Positions 52,974 to 62,176 of a stretch of DNA of 64,000 nt are shown here, piece by piece. The stretch is from Cecembia calidifontis (GTDB lineage Bacteria > Bacteroidota > Bacteroidia > Cytophagales > Cyclobacteriaceae). The notes below the pieces were generated by a model. It was not told the origin of the DNA, made no database searches, and saw only the letters and a program-made list of their open reading frames with translations. The stretch's first letter is position 1, and each line of letters opens with the position of its first letter. The position numbers and the translations under genes were made by a program. Location of the stretch: assembly GCF_004216715.1 (NCBI RefSeq), contig NZ_SGXG01000001.1, positions 3,146,501 to 3,210,500 of the forward strand, in the 5' to 3' direction.

Positions 52974-53798
52974 ATGATGGGAATATTTAAAAAAGCCGGG
53001 GTTTTGGGTGGATTTTTATTGATCATTTCCTTTTTAAATCCTGTTATAGCACAAGAAGTAGTTGTTCCGCAGGAAAGGATAAATCTTCCTGCCACAACTG
53101 AAAACTGGAACGGCTTGTATTTGAAGCTTAGACTCACTGAAAAATGGTGGTGGTATCAGGAAAATCATTACAGGAGGAGAAACAGTATTGAAAACAGGTC
53201 GGATTTTGTTGGCAGAATGAGCCAGTTATATAATCGATTTGGATTTACTTACTTATTTACGGATAATTTTGAAGTAACTTTCGGCCCGACTTTAGTCTGG
53301 CAATTTTCTCCTGATAGGGGAAATCCTGATTTTGTGGATTCTGTTCTGGATACCCGATTTTGGCACCAATGGTTGTTTACCCAAAGTGTAGGTCCGGTAA
53401 AAGTGCTCCATCAGTTCCGTTTTGAGCATAGGTACAGAAGGGAAAACGACGTTGGGGCAGAGTACCAGTATACCGATAGGTGGCGCTACAAAATCACTGC
53501 ATACGTTCCTATTAATAAGCCCAAAATGGAGAATAAAACCTTTTTTGTGGCCCCTTCCAATGAGTTTTTCTTCCAATCAGGGAAACACATCTGGAATATT
53601 TTTGAAGAAAATAGGGTTTATACTGCTATTGGCTATACCTACAACAATTACATGTTTTTTGGAGGACATATGTGGACTTACGGACCTACCAATACTCCTG
53701 GGACATATAGAAACCGTCATATTATCAGGTTGAATGTGATGTATACGATTGATTTTAGAGACCGTAGAAGGCCGCTGACCAGAGATTTTGCATTCTAA
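52974..53798 (+). CDS. DUF2490 outer-membrane protein
   Basis: 274 aa. Signal peptide to about residue 26 (ending in a VIAQE-like cut). The DUF2490 barrel is visible as alternating strands: NGLYLKLRLTEKWWWYQENHYRRR, FGFTYLFTDNFEVTFGPTLVW, HQFRFEHRYRR, YTDRWRYKITAYVPINK and the end RHIIRLNVMYTIDF. Function of the family is unknown; members are phospholipase-like in size and reside in the outer membrane. Follows the MORN-like gene by 12 bp. Confidence 0.82.
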   Translation: MMGIFKKAGVLGGFLLIISFLNPVIAQEVVVPQERINLPATTENWNGLYLKLRLTEKWWWYQENHYRRRNSIENRSDFVGRMSQLYNRFGFTYLFTDNFEVTFGPTLVWQFSPDRGNPDFVDSVLDTRFWHQWLFTQSVGPVKVLHQFRFEHRYRRENDVGAEYQYTDRWRYKITAYVPINKPKMENKTFFVAPSNEFFFQSGKHIWNIFEENRVYTAIGYTYNNYMFFGGHMWTYGPTNTPGTYRNRHIIRLNVMYTIDFRDRRRPLTRDFAF

Positions 53799-53819
53799 GA
53801 AATATGTTAAAAAGTCAAA

Positions 53820-54287
53820 ATGAAAAAACTATTAGTCATCCTGTTTTTTGTAATCTTATCAAATTCAGCTTCAGCACAGTATAAAGGTCAATGGAGAGCT
53901 ATCCATGGCTATGAGATGACTTCAGTCAAAGCTTTTTTTGGGATGAATTTTAGAGGGGAGTTTTTCCCTTTGAATTATTTTTCAATAGCTTCCGGATTTA
54001 CCATTTATACTCCTGCAACGGGTAATGCCCGTGGCTTTGATGTGAATGCCAGATATTACCTCACCGAAAAAACCAAACAATGGTACGGAACTTTGGGGTA
54101 CGGTCACTATACGAGGGTTTTTGAGTTTAATCCAGAAGGGATAAGAAGACATAATTCCATAAATATCGGGGCAGGGGGGATGCTCAAATTCAGAGATGAA
54201 TTGGGTATCAATCCTGAAATCATTTATCAACCTATGGGAAGAAATGAAATTATTTTCAAACTTGGAGTGGTTTATTTTATAAATTGA
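53820..54287 (+). CDS. Small outer-membrane beta-barrel protein
   Basis: 155 aa. Signal peptide MKKLLVILFFVILSNSASAQ. Mature part shows 8-strand-barrel alternation (SVKAFFGMNFRGEFFPLNYFSIASGFTIY; NARYYLTEKTKQWYGTLGYGHYTRVFEF; NSINIGAGGMLKFRDELGINPEIIYQ) and ends in FKLGVVYFIN. Family not recognised. Third gene of the MORN-like/DUF2490 operon (21-bp gap). Confidence 0.7.
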   Translation: MKKLLVILFFVILSNSASAQYKGQWRAIHGYEMTSVKAFFGMNFRGEFFPLNYFSIASGFTIYTPATGNARGFDVNARYYLTEKTKQWYGTLGYGHYTRVFEFNPEGIRRHNSINIGAGGMLKFRDELGINPEIIYQPMGRNEIIFKLGVVYFIN

Positions 54288-54300
54288 ACTACCCTGGAAA

Positions 54301-55410
54301 TTATTTACCGGTTACAGATTCTGCATGATCAATTTTTTCCCCATTCATACTTAAATAACCCCCCATACAATCAGCCGTCATACAGCTGTGAACTGGAAGA
54401 ATCCCAAGAAGATCACCGATTTTAACCTTCGTAAGCAGTTCATCTGATGCATTGATAATACCATGTTCCTGTGAAATGCTTTTCAAAAAGGAACGTTGGA
54501 TGGGGATTTCCCATCCATTTTCATTCAGGTAGACCACTTCCCCAAAATTTTTACTGCCATCAGGCTCCTGGTGCACATCCTTCGAAAGATGGACCCCACC
54601 ACCATGTACTAAAATTTCTTTTCTGTCTTTTTTGATGTCCACGACTGGGACTGCCAACGCTACGGCCACATCCTCCATACTACAGCTCCCCAAATTGACC
54701 TGCATCATGTCATAAAAGACAAAATTTCCAGGCCCCATTTCATCCACATCACCGAAATCATCAATTACCGAACACCCGGGGGTGTCACCAACTCTAGTCA
54801 CCAAATTAGGGTATTCTGTACGGTATTTATTCTTAAGCATACGCAAAGCAGCAATGCTCTCCTCGTAAATTTTTTTCTTATTTTCTATGTAATACGTATG
54901 CCCTGGATGGAGGTAAAAACCCTTGAAAGATAAGTTTTTACTTTTTTTAGCTTTTCTCAGGATGGCTTCAATCAGTCCAAAATCTGTGACCTCAACGCCA
55001 GTCCTGCCATATCCAGCATCAATTTCAATAAAAAAACCAACCGGATGTTCCAGTTCATTGGTTAATTTTTCTGTTACAGCCTCATTGATCAACTGAACCG
55101 ATATGGATTGGTTTTTTGCCAATTCATTTAATTTTTTCGTTTCCAAGGGATTAAAAGGAAATGCGATATGGATATTTTCCCAACCCTGCCCACAGAAGTA
55201 CTCTGCCATTTTGATGGACGAAACGGTGATCTCTTTGATGCCATATTCCTTTGCCCATTCCCCGACAATGTGGGATTGAGCAGTTTTGAAATGGGGGACC
55301 AAGTTCATACCATGCCTTTTGGCTTTATCCGCCATTTTCTGAAGGTTGCTTCGGCAGATTTTTTCGTCTAATAAGAGGGTAGGGGAAGTGATTTGATCAA
55401 GATAGGACAT
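54301..55410 (-). CDS. D-threonine aldolase/D-serine dehydratase-like PLP enzyme
   Basis: 369 aa, class III PLP fold. Opens SPTLLLDEKICRSNLQKMADKAKRHGMNLVPHFKTAQS, with the PLP lysine in HFKT (about residue 41). FIEIDAGYGRTGVE and FYLHPGHTY give PLP-phosphate contacts. The C-terminal DSD_D domain has LPVHSCMTADC, whose H-x-C is the metal site of D-threonine aldolase and chicken-type D-serine dehydratase. Which activity holds is not decided by the sequence. Single gene, convergent to the OMP operon. Confidence 0.85.
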   Translation of the reverse strand: MSYLDQITSPTLLLDEKICRSNLQKMADKAKRHGMNLVPHFKTAQSHIVGEWAKEYGIKEITVSSIKMAEYFCGQGWENIHIAFPFNPLETKKLNELAKNQSISVQLINEAVTEKLTNELEHPVGFFIEIDAGYGRTGVEVTDFGLIEAILRKAKKSKNLSFKGFYLHPGHTYYIENKKKIYEESIAALRMLKNKYRTEYPNLVTRVGDTPGCSVIDDFGDVDEMGPGNFVFYDMMQVNLGSCSMEDVAVALAVPVVDIKKDRKEILVHGGGVHLSKDVHQEPDGSKNFGEVVYLNENGWEIPIQRSFLKSISQEHGIINASDELLTKVKIGDLLGILPVHSCMTADCMGGYLSMNGEKIDHAESVTGK

Positions 55411-55638
55411 GTGACGGATTGTTTACTGATGGGGAAATTAGGAAGAAAGATAGAATTCACCAAGATGCATGTGATTGAAAGGCTTAGAGGGAGGGGAGTT
55501 TGTACCAAGTACCAAGGTTTATTCATCACCTCATTCAACCAATCAAAAAGTTTGGGGGATTTCAAAAATGGAAAGAAAAGATATTTCTGTGTTTTTTATC
55601 TATATTTCAATTTCAATCCAAAAACCTGAAATAAACCT

Positions 55639-58600
55639 ATGAAAACTATTGTAAGACACCTTCCATTCAGTTTGATGGCTGGGCTGATCGTTATCATTTT
55701 TTGGTCTTGTAAAAAATCCCCTTCGGAACCTGTTGATTTAAGAATAAAGCAAATGGACCATGAGGAAGTCAGGAAGATGGCTGAAGAAATCGAGTCTGCA
55801 TCCAATCCTACTTTAAAAGAAGGTCTAAGCATGTCCATATGGGCGGTAGATTCTTTGATCGTGGACCCGATTTCTATTGATATAGACGAATTTGGAACAC
55901 TTTATTACACCAGTTCCGGAAGGTTGGGAAAAGTGGAGTTTGATATCCGTGGGCATCAGGATTGGGAAATAGAATCCATTTCTCTTCAGACCATTGAAGA
56001 AAAGAGGGCTTTTTTAAGAAAAGAACTCTCGCCGGAAAGAAGCGAGATCAACAAGTGGCTCAAGGATTACAACAATGACGGCTCCCATGACTGGAGGGAC
56101 ATGCTGGAAATCAAAGAAAGTGTATATAGGGTCAAAGACACCAATGGAGATGGTCTGGCAGACTGGTCACAGAAGATGGTGGAGGATTTTCATGAGGAGG
56201 TTACGGATATTGCTGCAGCCGTTTTAAAATTTGAAGATGACTTATATGTTGGTGTAGGTCCGGATTTTTGGAAATTGAAAGATAAAAACGGGGATGGTAT
56301 CATGGATGAGAAGGTGTCTCTTTCTCATGGATATGGTATCCATATCGGTTTTGGGGCACATGGCATGTCTGGGGCTACGGTTGGGCCAGATGGTAGGATA
56401 TATTGGGCCATTGGGGACATAGGTTTCAATGGGATAGATAAAACAGGTAAACAGTGGAGATATCCCAACAGGGGGGTAGTGGTAAGGGCCAATCCAGACG
56501 GTTCGGATTTTGAGGTTTTTGCCATGGGGGTAAGGAATACCCATGAATTTGTCTTTGATGATTATAATAACCTGATATCAGTGGATAATGATGGGGACCA
56601 TAGGGGAGAAAGTGAGCGATTGGTTTATTTGGTAAATGGTTCCGATACAGGCTGGAGGATCAACTGGCAATTTGGAAAGTACAGAGACCCGGATAACAAT
56701 ACCTATAAAGTTTGGATGGATGAAAAACTCTACATCCCACGCCATGAAGGACAGGCAGCCTACATTACGCCTTGTATCATTAATTATGTCAATGGTCCTA
56801 CGGGCATGCTCTATAATCCAGGAACAGCCCTGGCACCAAGATGGAAAAACACCTTTTTTGTTGTAGAGTTTGTAGGAAACCCTGCCAGATCCGGAATACA
56901 TGCTTTCAAACTGAAACCTAGTGGGGCGACCTTTGAATTACAAGAAACAGAAATGATCCAAAGCGGGATGTTGCCTACAGGGATTGCTTTTGGGCCTGAC
57001 GGAGCACTGTATGCTGCTGATTGGATTAATGGATGGGGTAATAAGAACTATGGCAGGATCTGGAAGATTGAAGACGAAGAAGGAAAGAATTGGGAGGCAA
57101 GGAAAGAGACTCAGCGCCTGATTACATTAGACTTTAGTAAAATGACTGATGCTGAATTAGAAGGCCATTTGTTTTATGAGGATCAGCGCATCAGGAGAAA
57201 GGCCCAGTTTGAACTTGCCAAAAGAGGGGACAAAGGTGCAGTGGTTTTTGAGCGGGTAATAAACCAAAAAGATAACCAACTTGCCAGGATCAATGCGATC
57301 GTAGGTTTGAGTCAGGTTGCCCGTACCAAGGATATGAAGCATGCCAAGAGCCTTATACCTTTACTCAAAGATTCAGATCCGGAAATCAGGGCCCAAGCTG
57401 CCAAATGGTTAGGGGACATCCGGTACAAAGAAGCAGGAGAGTTTTTGTTGGCCTTATTAGTTGATGAATATCCAAGAGCCAGATTCTTTGGTGCAGAGGC
57501 TATTGGAAGGGTAGGGTATAAACCCGGATTTCCTGCTTTGGTAGCCCTTCTGGAAAGAAACGACAATGAAGATGCTTATATCAGACATGCTGCCTCTTAT
57601 GCCATGGCCAGTTTGGATGAAGCCGAACAGCTGATGGCATTGTCAAACCACTACAGCAAAGCGGTTAGACTTGGTGCAGTGTTGGCATTGAGAAGGATGG
57701 AACATCCTGGTATCAAAGAATTTTTAGGAGACAATGATGAGTATATCCTGACAGAAGTAGCAAGGGCCATTAACGATGATTTTTCAATTGAAGAAGCCTT
57801 ACCAGAGCTTGGCAACTTATTGGTCAAAACCAATTTCAGCAATGAGCCTTTGATCAGAAGAGCCATCAATGCCAATCTGAGGGTCGGTACGGAGCAGGCC
57901 ATGCAAAATCTGATTGTCTACATGCTAAAACCTGATGCGCCATTGGTATTGAGACAAGAGGCTATAGATGCATTGGGCACCTGGACCAAACCTTCTGTTT
58001 TGGACAGGGTGGATGGAAGGTATAGAGGAGAAGTTAAAAGAGATGGAACCCTGGTGCGGACAGCTGCAAAAGATGCTTTGATGCAATTACTCGCAGAAAA
58101 TCAGGAAGGATTAAGGTTGAGTGCTGTTAATGCCATTGGAAGGTTGGCAATTATGCCTGCCGAGTCTAAGCTTTTGGCACTGGTAGCCCAAGACAGGTCA
58201 GCTTCTGTTAAAACTGCCGCTTTGCAGGCTTTGGCCAAAATGCAGTCTGAAAAGACGCCTGAGGCGATCGAAAAATCAATCGCAGATGCAGATAAGTCAG
58301 TCAGGGTTTCAGGTCTCAAACTTCTGGATCAATTGGATATTGATAAAAACTTGAAAGTCAGTCTTTTGATGGATGTTATTGATAAAAGAACTACAGAGGA
58401 AAAACAGGCAGCCATCTTGGCATTGGGTAAGATTCCGGTTGAGTTTTCAGGAACTGCTTTTGACCGGCTTTTGGATCAAATGGGATCGGGTAAATTGAAC
58501 CAGGATGTTTTACTGGAACTTACGGAAGCAGTGGAAAATAACGCTGCTCCATCTATTACCCAAAAGTATAAAGAGGCATCAGAAAAATTATGGAAAGGCG

Positions 58601-59058
58601 ATGCGTTGGCATCTTATCAAAGTAGCTTAAATGGTGGGGATGTAATCCTTGGTCGTAGGATTTTCTTCCAGTCCCAGACTGGCCAATGTATGAGGTGCCA
58701 TGCCTATGATGACATGGGTGGAAATGTAGGACCTCCTATGAATGGTATAGCCAAAAAATTAAGCAGGCAGCAACTCTTGGAATCCTTGATTGATCCCAGC
58801 AAGCGGATCGCTCCTGGTTATGGCATGGTGACATTAGACCTGAAAGGGGATAAAAGGGCTATTGGTATCCTTGCGGAAGAAAATACCCAGACCCTATTGG
58901 TTTCAAGGGGGAATCAACCCGATACCTTGGTCAGAAAATCTGATGTGATTGAAATGAAAAATGCCCCATCCAGCATGCCTGACATGAAGGGAGTGCTTAG
59001 CAGAAGGGAAATAAGGGATCTGGTGGCCTATTTAGCTACGCTCAAAGAAGACTTTTAA
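55639..59058 (+). CDS. PVC-type cytochrome c lipoprotein: propeller dehydrogenase-like domain, HEAT repeats, CxxCH
   Basis: 1139 aa. Lipoprotein signal with lipidated cysteine in FWSC (about residue 29). Residues about 70-490 resemble a membrane-bound dehydrogenase-type beta-propeller (GATVGPDGRIYWAIGD, FAMGVRNTHEFVFDDYNNL, GIAFGPDGALYAADWINGW). They include three DxNxDG calcium loops (DYNNDG, DTNGDG, DKNGDG). Residues about 505-960 are HEAT/PBS repeats (ALGKIPVEFSG; RAQAAKWLGDIRY). The C-terminal heme-binding domain has CMRCH at 1017-1021, with a methionine near SSMPDMKG as probable axial ligand. Proteins of this build are proposed to oxidise sugars in Planctomycetes and Bacteroidota. TAATG overlap with the PIG-L gene suggests a two-gene unit. 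Confidence 0.88.
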   Translation: MKTIVRHLPFSLMAGLIVIIFWSCKKSPSEPVDLRIKQMDHEEVRKMAEEIESASNPTLKEGLSMSIWAVDSLIVDPISIDIDEFGTLYYTSSGRLGKVEFDIRGHQDWEIESISLQTIEEKRAFLRKELSPERSEINKWLKDYNNDGSHDWRDMLEIKESVYRVKDTNGDGLADWSQKMVEDFHEEVTDIAAAVLKFEDDLYVGVGPDFWKLKDKNGDGIMDEKVSLSHGYGIHIGFGAHGMSGATVGPDGRIYWAIGDIGFNGIDKTGKQWRYPNRGVVVRANPDGSDFEVFAMGVRNTHEFVFDDYNNLISVDNDGDHRGESERLVYLVNGSDTGWRINWQFGKYRDPDNNTYKVWMDEKLYIPRHEGQAAYITPCIINYVNGPTGMLYNPGTALAPRWKNTFFVVEFVGNPARSGIHAFKLKPSGATFELQETEMIQSGMLPTGIAFGPDGALYAADWINGWGNKNYGRIWKIEDEEGKNWEARKETQRLITLDFSKMTDAELEGHLFYEDQRIRRKAQFELAKRGDKGAVVFERVINQKDNQLARINAIVGLSQVARTKDMKHAKSLIPLLKDSDPEIRAQAAKWLGDIRYKEAGEFLLALLVDEYPRARFFGAEAIGRVGYKPGFPALVALLERNDNEDAYIRHAASYAMASLDEAEQLMALSNHYSKAVRLGAVLALRRMEHPGIKEFLGDNDEYILTEVARAINDDFSIEEALPELGNLLVKTNFSNEPLIRRAINANLRVGTEQAMQNLIVYMLKPDAPLVLRQEAIDALGTWTKPSVLDRVDGRYRGEVKRDGTLVRTAAKDALMQLLAENQEGLRLSAVNAIGRLAIMPAESKLLALVAQDRSASVKTAALQALAKMQSEKTPEAIEKSIADADKSVRVSGLKLLDQLDIDKNLKVSLLMDVIDKRTTEEKQAAILALGKIPVEFSGTAFDRLLDQMGSGKLNQDVLLELTEAVENNAAPSITQKYKEASEKLWKGDALASYQSSLNGGDVILGRRIFFQSQTGQCMRCHAYDDMGGNVGPPMNGIAKKLSRQQLLESLIDPSKRIAPGYGMVTLDLKGDKRAIGILAEENTQTLLVSRGNQPDTLVRKSDVIEMKNAPSSMPDMKGVLSRREIRDLVAYLATLKEDF

Positions 59059-59915
59059 TGAAGCATATTGGTATCATATTGGCAGTAGGTATCCTGGTAG
59101 TCATGGTACTTACTGCTTTTTTAATGCTTTTGGGAAGATACATGCTTCAGGATTCCAGCATCCCGGTAAAATCAAGTTTGATTAATTCCCAATACCCAAA
59201 AACCATTATGACTTTTTTTGCGCATCCAGATGATGAGATTGCGGTAGGTGGAACCCTTCTTCAGGCAAGTCATGCAGGTCATAAGATTGTGTTGGTTTGT
59301 CTTACCAAAGGAGAAGCAGGGCCTACAGGTGGATTGGTTGACCGAAAGGATTTGGCCCAAACCCGGTCAGAAGAATTAAAGCAGGTTGCCGGCATACTGG
59401 GTGCAGAGGCAGTAGAGATTTTCGATTATCCAGATAGCGGCTTAGATCAGGTCGATTTTAAAGAAATCAAAGATCTGGCCCTTTCTATGGTCAAAAAATA
59501 TCAACCTGATGTGCTGATCACTTATGACAGCAAAATCGGTCTATATGGACATAAAGATCATCGAACCGTATCCAAGGCAATGGAAGATGTTTACCTTAAG
59601 CATAAAGGAAGTGCTGATTTTTCAGCGCAACAATATTTTCAGGTCACCTTGAGTAAAAAACAAATTGAAATGGCCTTGAAGTTGTCTTCAGGTTTTAAAA
59701 GGAATTATCCAAAAGAAGGACCTGGACTTCCTGTTCCCGATTTTTCGGTAAGGACTACCTCTTATTTCCCGGATTTATTGAATATGATTGCCGCCCATGC
59801 TACCCAACATGAAGTTTTGGGAGATTTTTTCCCCTATTACGACAAAATCCCCGCATGGATCTACGCGAGGATTTTTGATAGGGAATATTTTTATGAGTTT
59901 GGAGTAAGTGATTGA
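59058..59915 (+). CDS. PIG-L family deacetylase
   Basis: 285 aa. N-terminal signal-anchor (GIILAVGILVVMVLTAFLMLLGRYM). LmbE/PIG-L domain: MTFFAHPDDEIAVGGTL holds the zinc-binding AHPDDE, and YGHKDHRTVSKA the third ligand histidine. TKGEAGPTGGL is the usual substrate loop. Removes N-acetyl groups from glucosamine-type substrates in the known members; this one faces the periplasm. It shares one base with the cytochrome gene stop (TAATG), so the two are co-translated and may act on the same sugar. Confidence 0.92.
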   Translation: MKHIGIILAVGILVVMVLTAFLMLLGRYMLQDSSIPVKSSLINSQYPKTIMTFFAHPDDEIAVGGTLLQASHAGHKIVLVCLTKGEAGPTGGLVDRKDLAQTRSEELKQVAGILGAEAVEIFDYPDSGLDQVDFKEIKDLALSMVKKYQPDVLITYDSKIGLYGHKDHRTVSKAMEDVYLKHKGSADFSAQQYFQVTLSKKQIEMALKLSSGFKRNYPKEGPGLPVPDFSVRTTSYFPDLLNMIAAHATQHEVLGDFFPYYDKIPAWIYARIFDREYFYEFGVSD

Positions 59916-59920
59916 AAAAA

Positions 59921-60616
59921 TTACCACAAATAAAGCCTGTAAAATACCTGAAGCTGTACAGCAATATCAGATTTAATCCTTTTCTGTTGTTTGCTATTCC
60001 CTTCCATGTTGGCAAATGGGCTGATTAACATGGCTCCTTCCAGACCGATTTCGCCATTCAATTCGGGAACTTCTATAAAAGCGCCAACTCTAACCGGAAA
60101 ATAAATTCCGGTATTGCTTGCATTGGAAATCTCAGTTGTAAAAGTATCTCCAGCATATATTCTTGTCTCGTCTTTGCGGATGGAATGGAATACTCCCAAT
60201 CCAGCACCCCCATAGACTTTGACCAATGAAGGAAGAAAACCTCTTCTGTCCGGATTGATAATATAAGTAGGCATTACATCGGCAAAGATCATGCTTCCGT
60301 TAAAAGCAAAGGGGTATCCTGCTTCAGAAATATTTCTTTTAAGGTTTTCACTGTAGAAATCACCGCTTCCGATTCTCTGCCAACCCAATGTACCCCTGAC
60401 ATCCCAATGGGTGTCAATGTATTTTGTAAAATCCAAACTAGCAGTGGGAAGAATTTTGAACTTAAAATCGCTCATTACTCCTGTATTGTCTCCATACAAA
60501 AAAGAAGGACCTATACCTATCCCTAATTTATCAGCTCTGGCCATTGATCTTTGCGCAAAAGAAGAATAACTACAACAAAAAAAGACTGTTAATACTAAGA
60601 CAAAGGTTTTTTTCAT
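59921..60616 (-). CDS. Outer-membrane beta-barrel protein of unknown function
   Basis: 231 aa. Signal peptide MKKTFVLVLTVFFCCSYSSFAQ. Mature part has barrel-type strands (DKLGIGIGPSFLYGD, FKFKILPTASLDFTKYIDTHWDVRGTLGWQRIG, VKVYGGAGLGVFHSIRK, YFPVRVGAFIEVPELNGEIGLEGAMLI) and ends AVQLQVFYRLYLW with terminal aromatic. Family not recognised. An IS element ends 81 bp upstream of its start, so its native promoter may be displaced. Convergent to the PIG-L gene (5-bp gap). Confidence 0.75.
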   Translation of the reverse strand: MKKTFVLVLTVFFCCSYSSFAQRSMARADKLGIGIGPSFLYGDNTGVMSDFKFKILPTASLDFTKYIDTHWDVRGTLGWQRIGSGDFYSENLKRNISEAGYPFAFNGSMIFADVMPTYIINPDRRGFLPSLVKVYGGAGLGVFHSIRKDETRIYAGDTFTTEISNASNTGIYFPVRVGAFIEVPELNGEIGLEGAMLISPFANMEGNSKQQKRIKSDIAVQLQVFYRLYLW

Positions 60617-60697
60617 GCTACTACTGATTTTTCAATCCGAAAGTTGACTGTAAACTATGTTTATGAGAGCGAAAACTGGACTTTTTTAAAACTTGTT

Positions 60698-62032
60698 CAA
60701 TGCTGTCCTAAATAATTTACAAGACAGATGTTTAGCTGTGTTTCTGCAATTTCTATTGTGATTTTATCTGTAATCCGGAAATAGAACCCCCTGTTGGCTT
60801 TTTTGAGGAGGTTTTTCATGGTCTTCAAAGGGTTTGTCCAGCCACTTTTGCAGCTCTATTTTAACGAATATGTTCAGTCTGATAAATGCAACCAGATTGG
60901 ACAGATGCCATCCGAATTTAGCGGTTGCCTTCATCACTTTTAGGAGCAGAATGGTGATCAGCGCGGTCCATATCTGGATCATCACGGCATTTTTCGATGT
61001 TCCGATAAAGGTTTTGATATGGAGTAACTGCTTGATGTCCCTGAAGAAGATCTCAATCTCCCATCGGCACCGGTAAAGATCACCGATTGTCTTTGCTGAC
61101 CATTTGAAGTTATTGGTAATCAGTTCGACGGTCTGTCGGTTTTTTTCGTCCCATACAGCCACTCTTCTGAGTTTTCCGGGGTACTTCACTTTTGACTGCG
61201 GGTTTACCAGTTCAATTTCTTCGTCTATCAGTACTTCCTGTGCAGTATTTTCAGGGAGTCGACGTTCATTGATTGTGCTGAACTTAAGGTTATCCTTGTG
61301 CCTTATGACGAAAAAGACCCCCTTGCTGTCCCAAATGTTGAGCATCGGAAAGTCATTGTAATAGCGGTCCGCCACTATAACGGATCCTTTCTCCAAAGGA
61401 ATATCATAAGCGCCTTTATTGTCTGCCATACTTCCTTCTGTAATATTCACATAAACAGGGAGTTTCCCGTCATAGTCCAGAAGCGTATGCATCTTTACAG
61501 CACCCTTTTTGGTCCTGAAGGTTGCCCAGTCAAACATCGAAAGGCAAAGACTTACCACCGTGGAGTCGAGCAGATAGACGGGAGCCTTGATCCGTAGTTT
61601 TACCCTGCTCAGGGACGCCTGCTGTCCTAAATGCTTCAGAAGCTCGTAATACAGCTCCTTGAACAGGTCAGAGTCCCTGCGCTTGTTCTGATAACTGATA
61701 CTGGACTTGGATGGTGCCTTGGCAATCCCCAGATGGTTGAGGTTCCCCGTGGCCGAACGCAGGCCGTTTGAAATATCCCTTACAGAAGTACTTTTGGCAA
61801 AATGGCAAAAAAGCATGGAAACCAAATGCGTCCAGCTGTCAAAGCCTTTGCAGCCCTTGTCCGTTTGCTTCTCTTCAACCAGTTTCTTGAAAATTGAACG
61901 CTCGATTTTTTTAATAATCTGAGAAAACAATGTAATATTACTCATGGGAGGTTTATGTTTTTTGGTGCAAACCCAAAATAGCTATTTTGGGCAAAAAACC
62001 AGACCTCTCATATTTTATTTAGGACGGTATTG
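60698..62032 (-). mobile_element. IS4-family insertion sequence, complete, 1335 bp
   Basis: Terminal inverted repeats start CAATGCTGTCCTAAATAA (left, 60698) and CAATACCGTCCTAAATAA (right, read inward from 62032), 16 of 18 identical with weaker similarity beyond. A 9-bp target duplication AAACTTGTT flanks it at 60689-60697 and 62033-62041. One transposase ORF. The intact ends and duplication suggest a recent insertion. Confidence 0.93.
60764..61945 (-). CDS. IS4-family DDE transposase
   Basis: 393 aa. N-terminal DUF4372 domain (LVSMLFCHFAKSTSVRDISNGLRSATGNLNHLGI), then DDE_Tnp_1 catalytic core: first Asp in YLLDSTVVSL, second Asp in VIVADRYYNDFP, and glutamate in the YREK-type signature YRCRWEIEIFFRDIKQLL. 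The ORF is undisrupted and fills most of the element, so it is probably active. Confidence 0.95.
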   Translation of the reverse strand: MSNITLFSQIIKKIERSIFKKLVEEKQTDKGCKGFDSWTHLVSMLFCHFAKSTSVRDISNGLRSATGNLNHLGIAKAPSKSSISYQNKRRDSDLFKELYYELLKHLGQQASLSRVKLRIKAPVYLLDSTVVSLCLSMFDWATFRTKKGAVKMHTLLDYDGKLPVYVNITEGSMADNKGAYDIPLEKGSVIVADRYYNDFPMLNIWDSKGVFFVIRHKDNLKFSTINERRLPENTAQEVLIDEEIELVNPQSKVKYPGKLRRVAVWDEKNRQTVELITNNFKWSAKTIGDLYRCRWEIEIFFRDIKQLLHIKTFIGTSKNAVMIQIWTALITILLLKVMKATAKFGWHLSNLVAFIRLNIFVKIELQKWLDKPFEDHEKPPQKSQQGVLFPDYR

Positions 62033-62176
62033 AAACTTGTTTGAATAATGGTCACAATTGCTCTAATTTTTATCATTTTTTCAGCAATTTTTTTCTTGAT
62101 TGCCAAAAATTCAACTGTAATATTACCATAAAATGGCTTTAGTACCAACAAAAAAATTGACAAGTGGATAAAGGAT

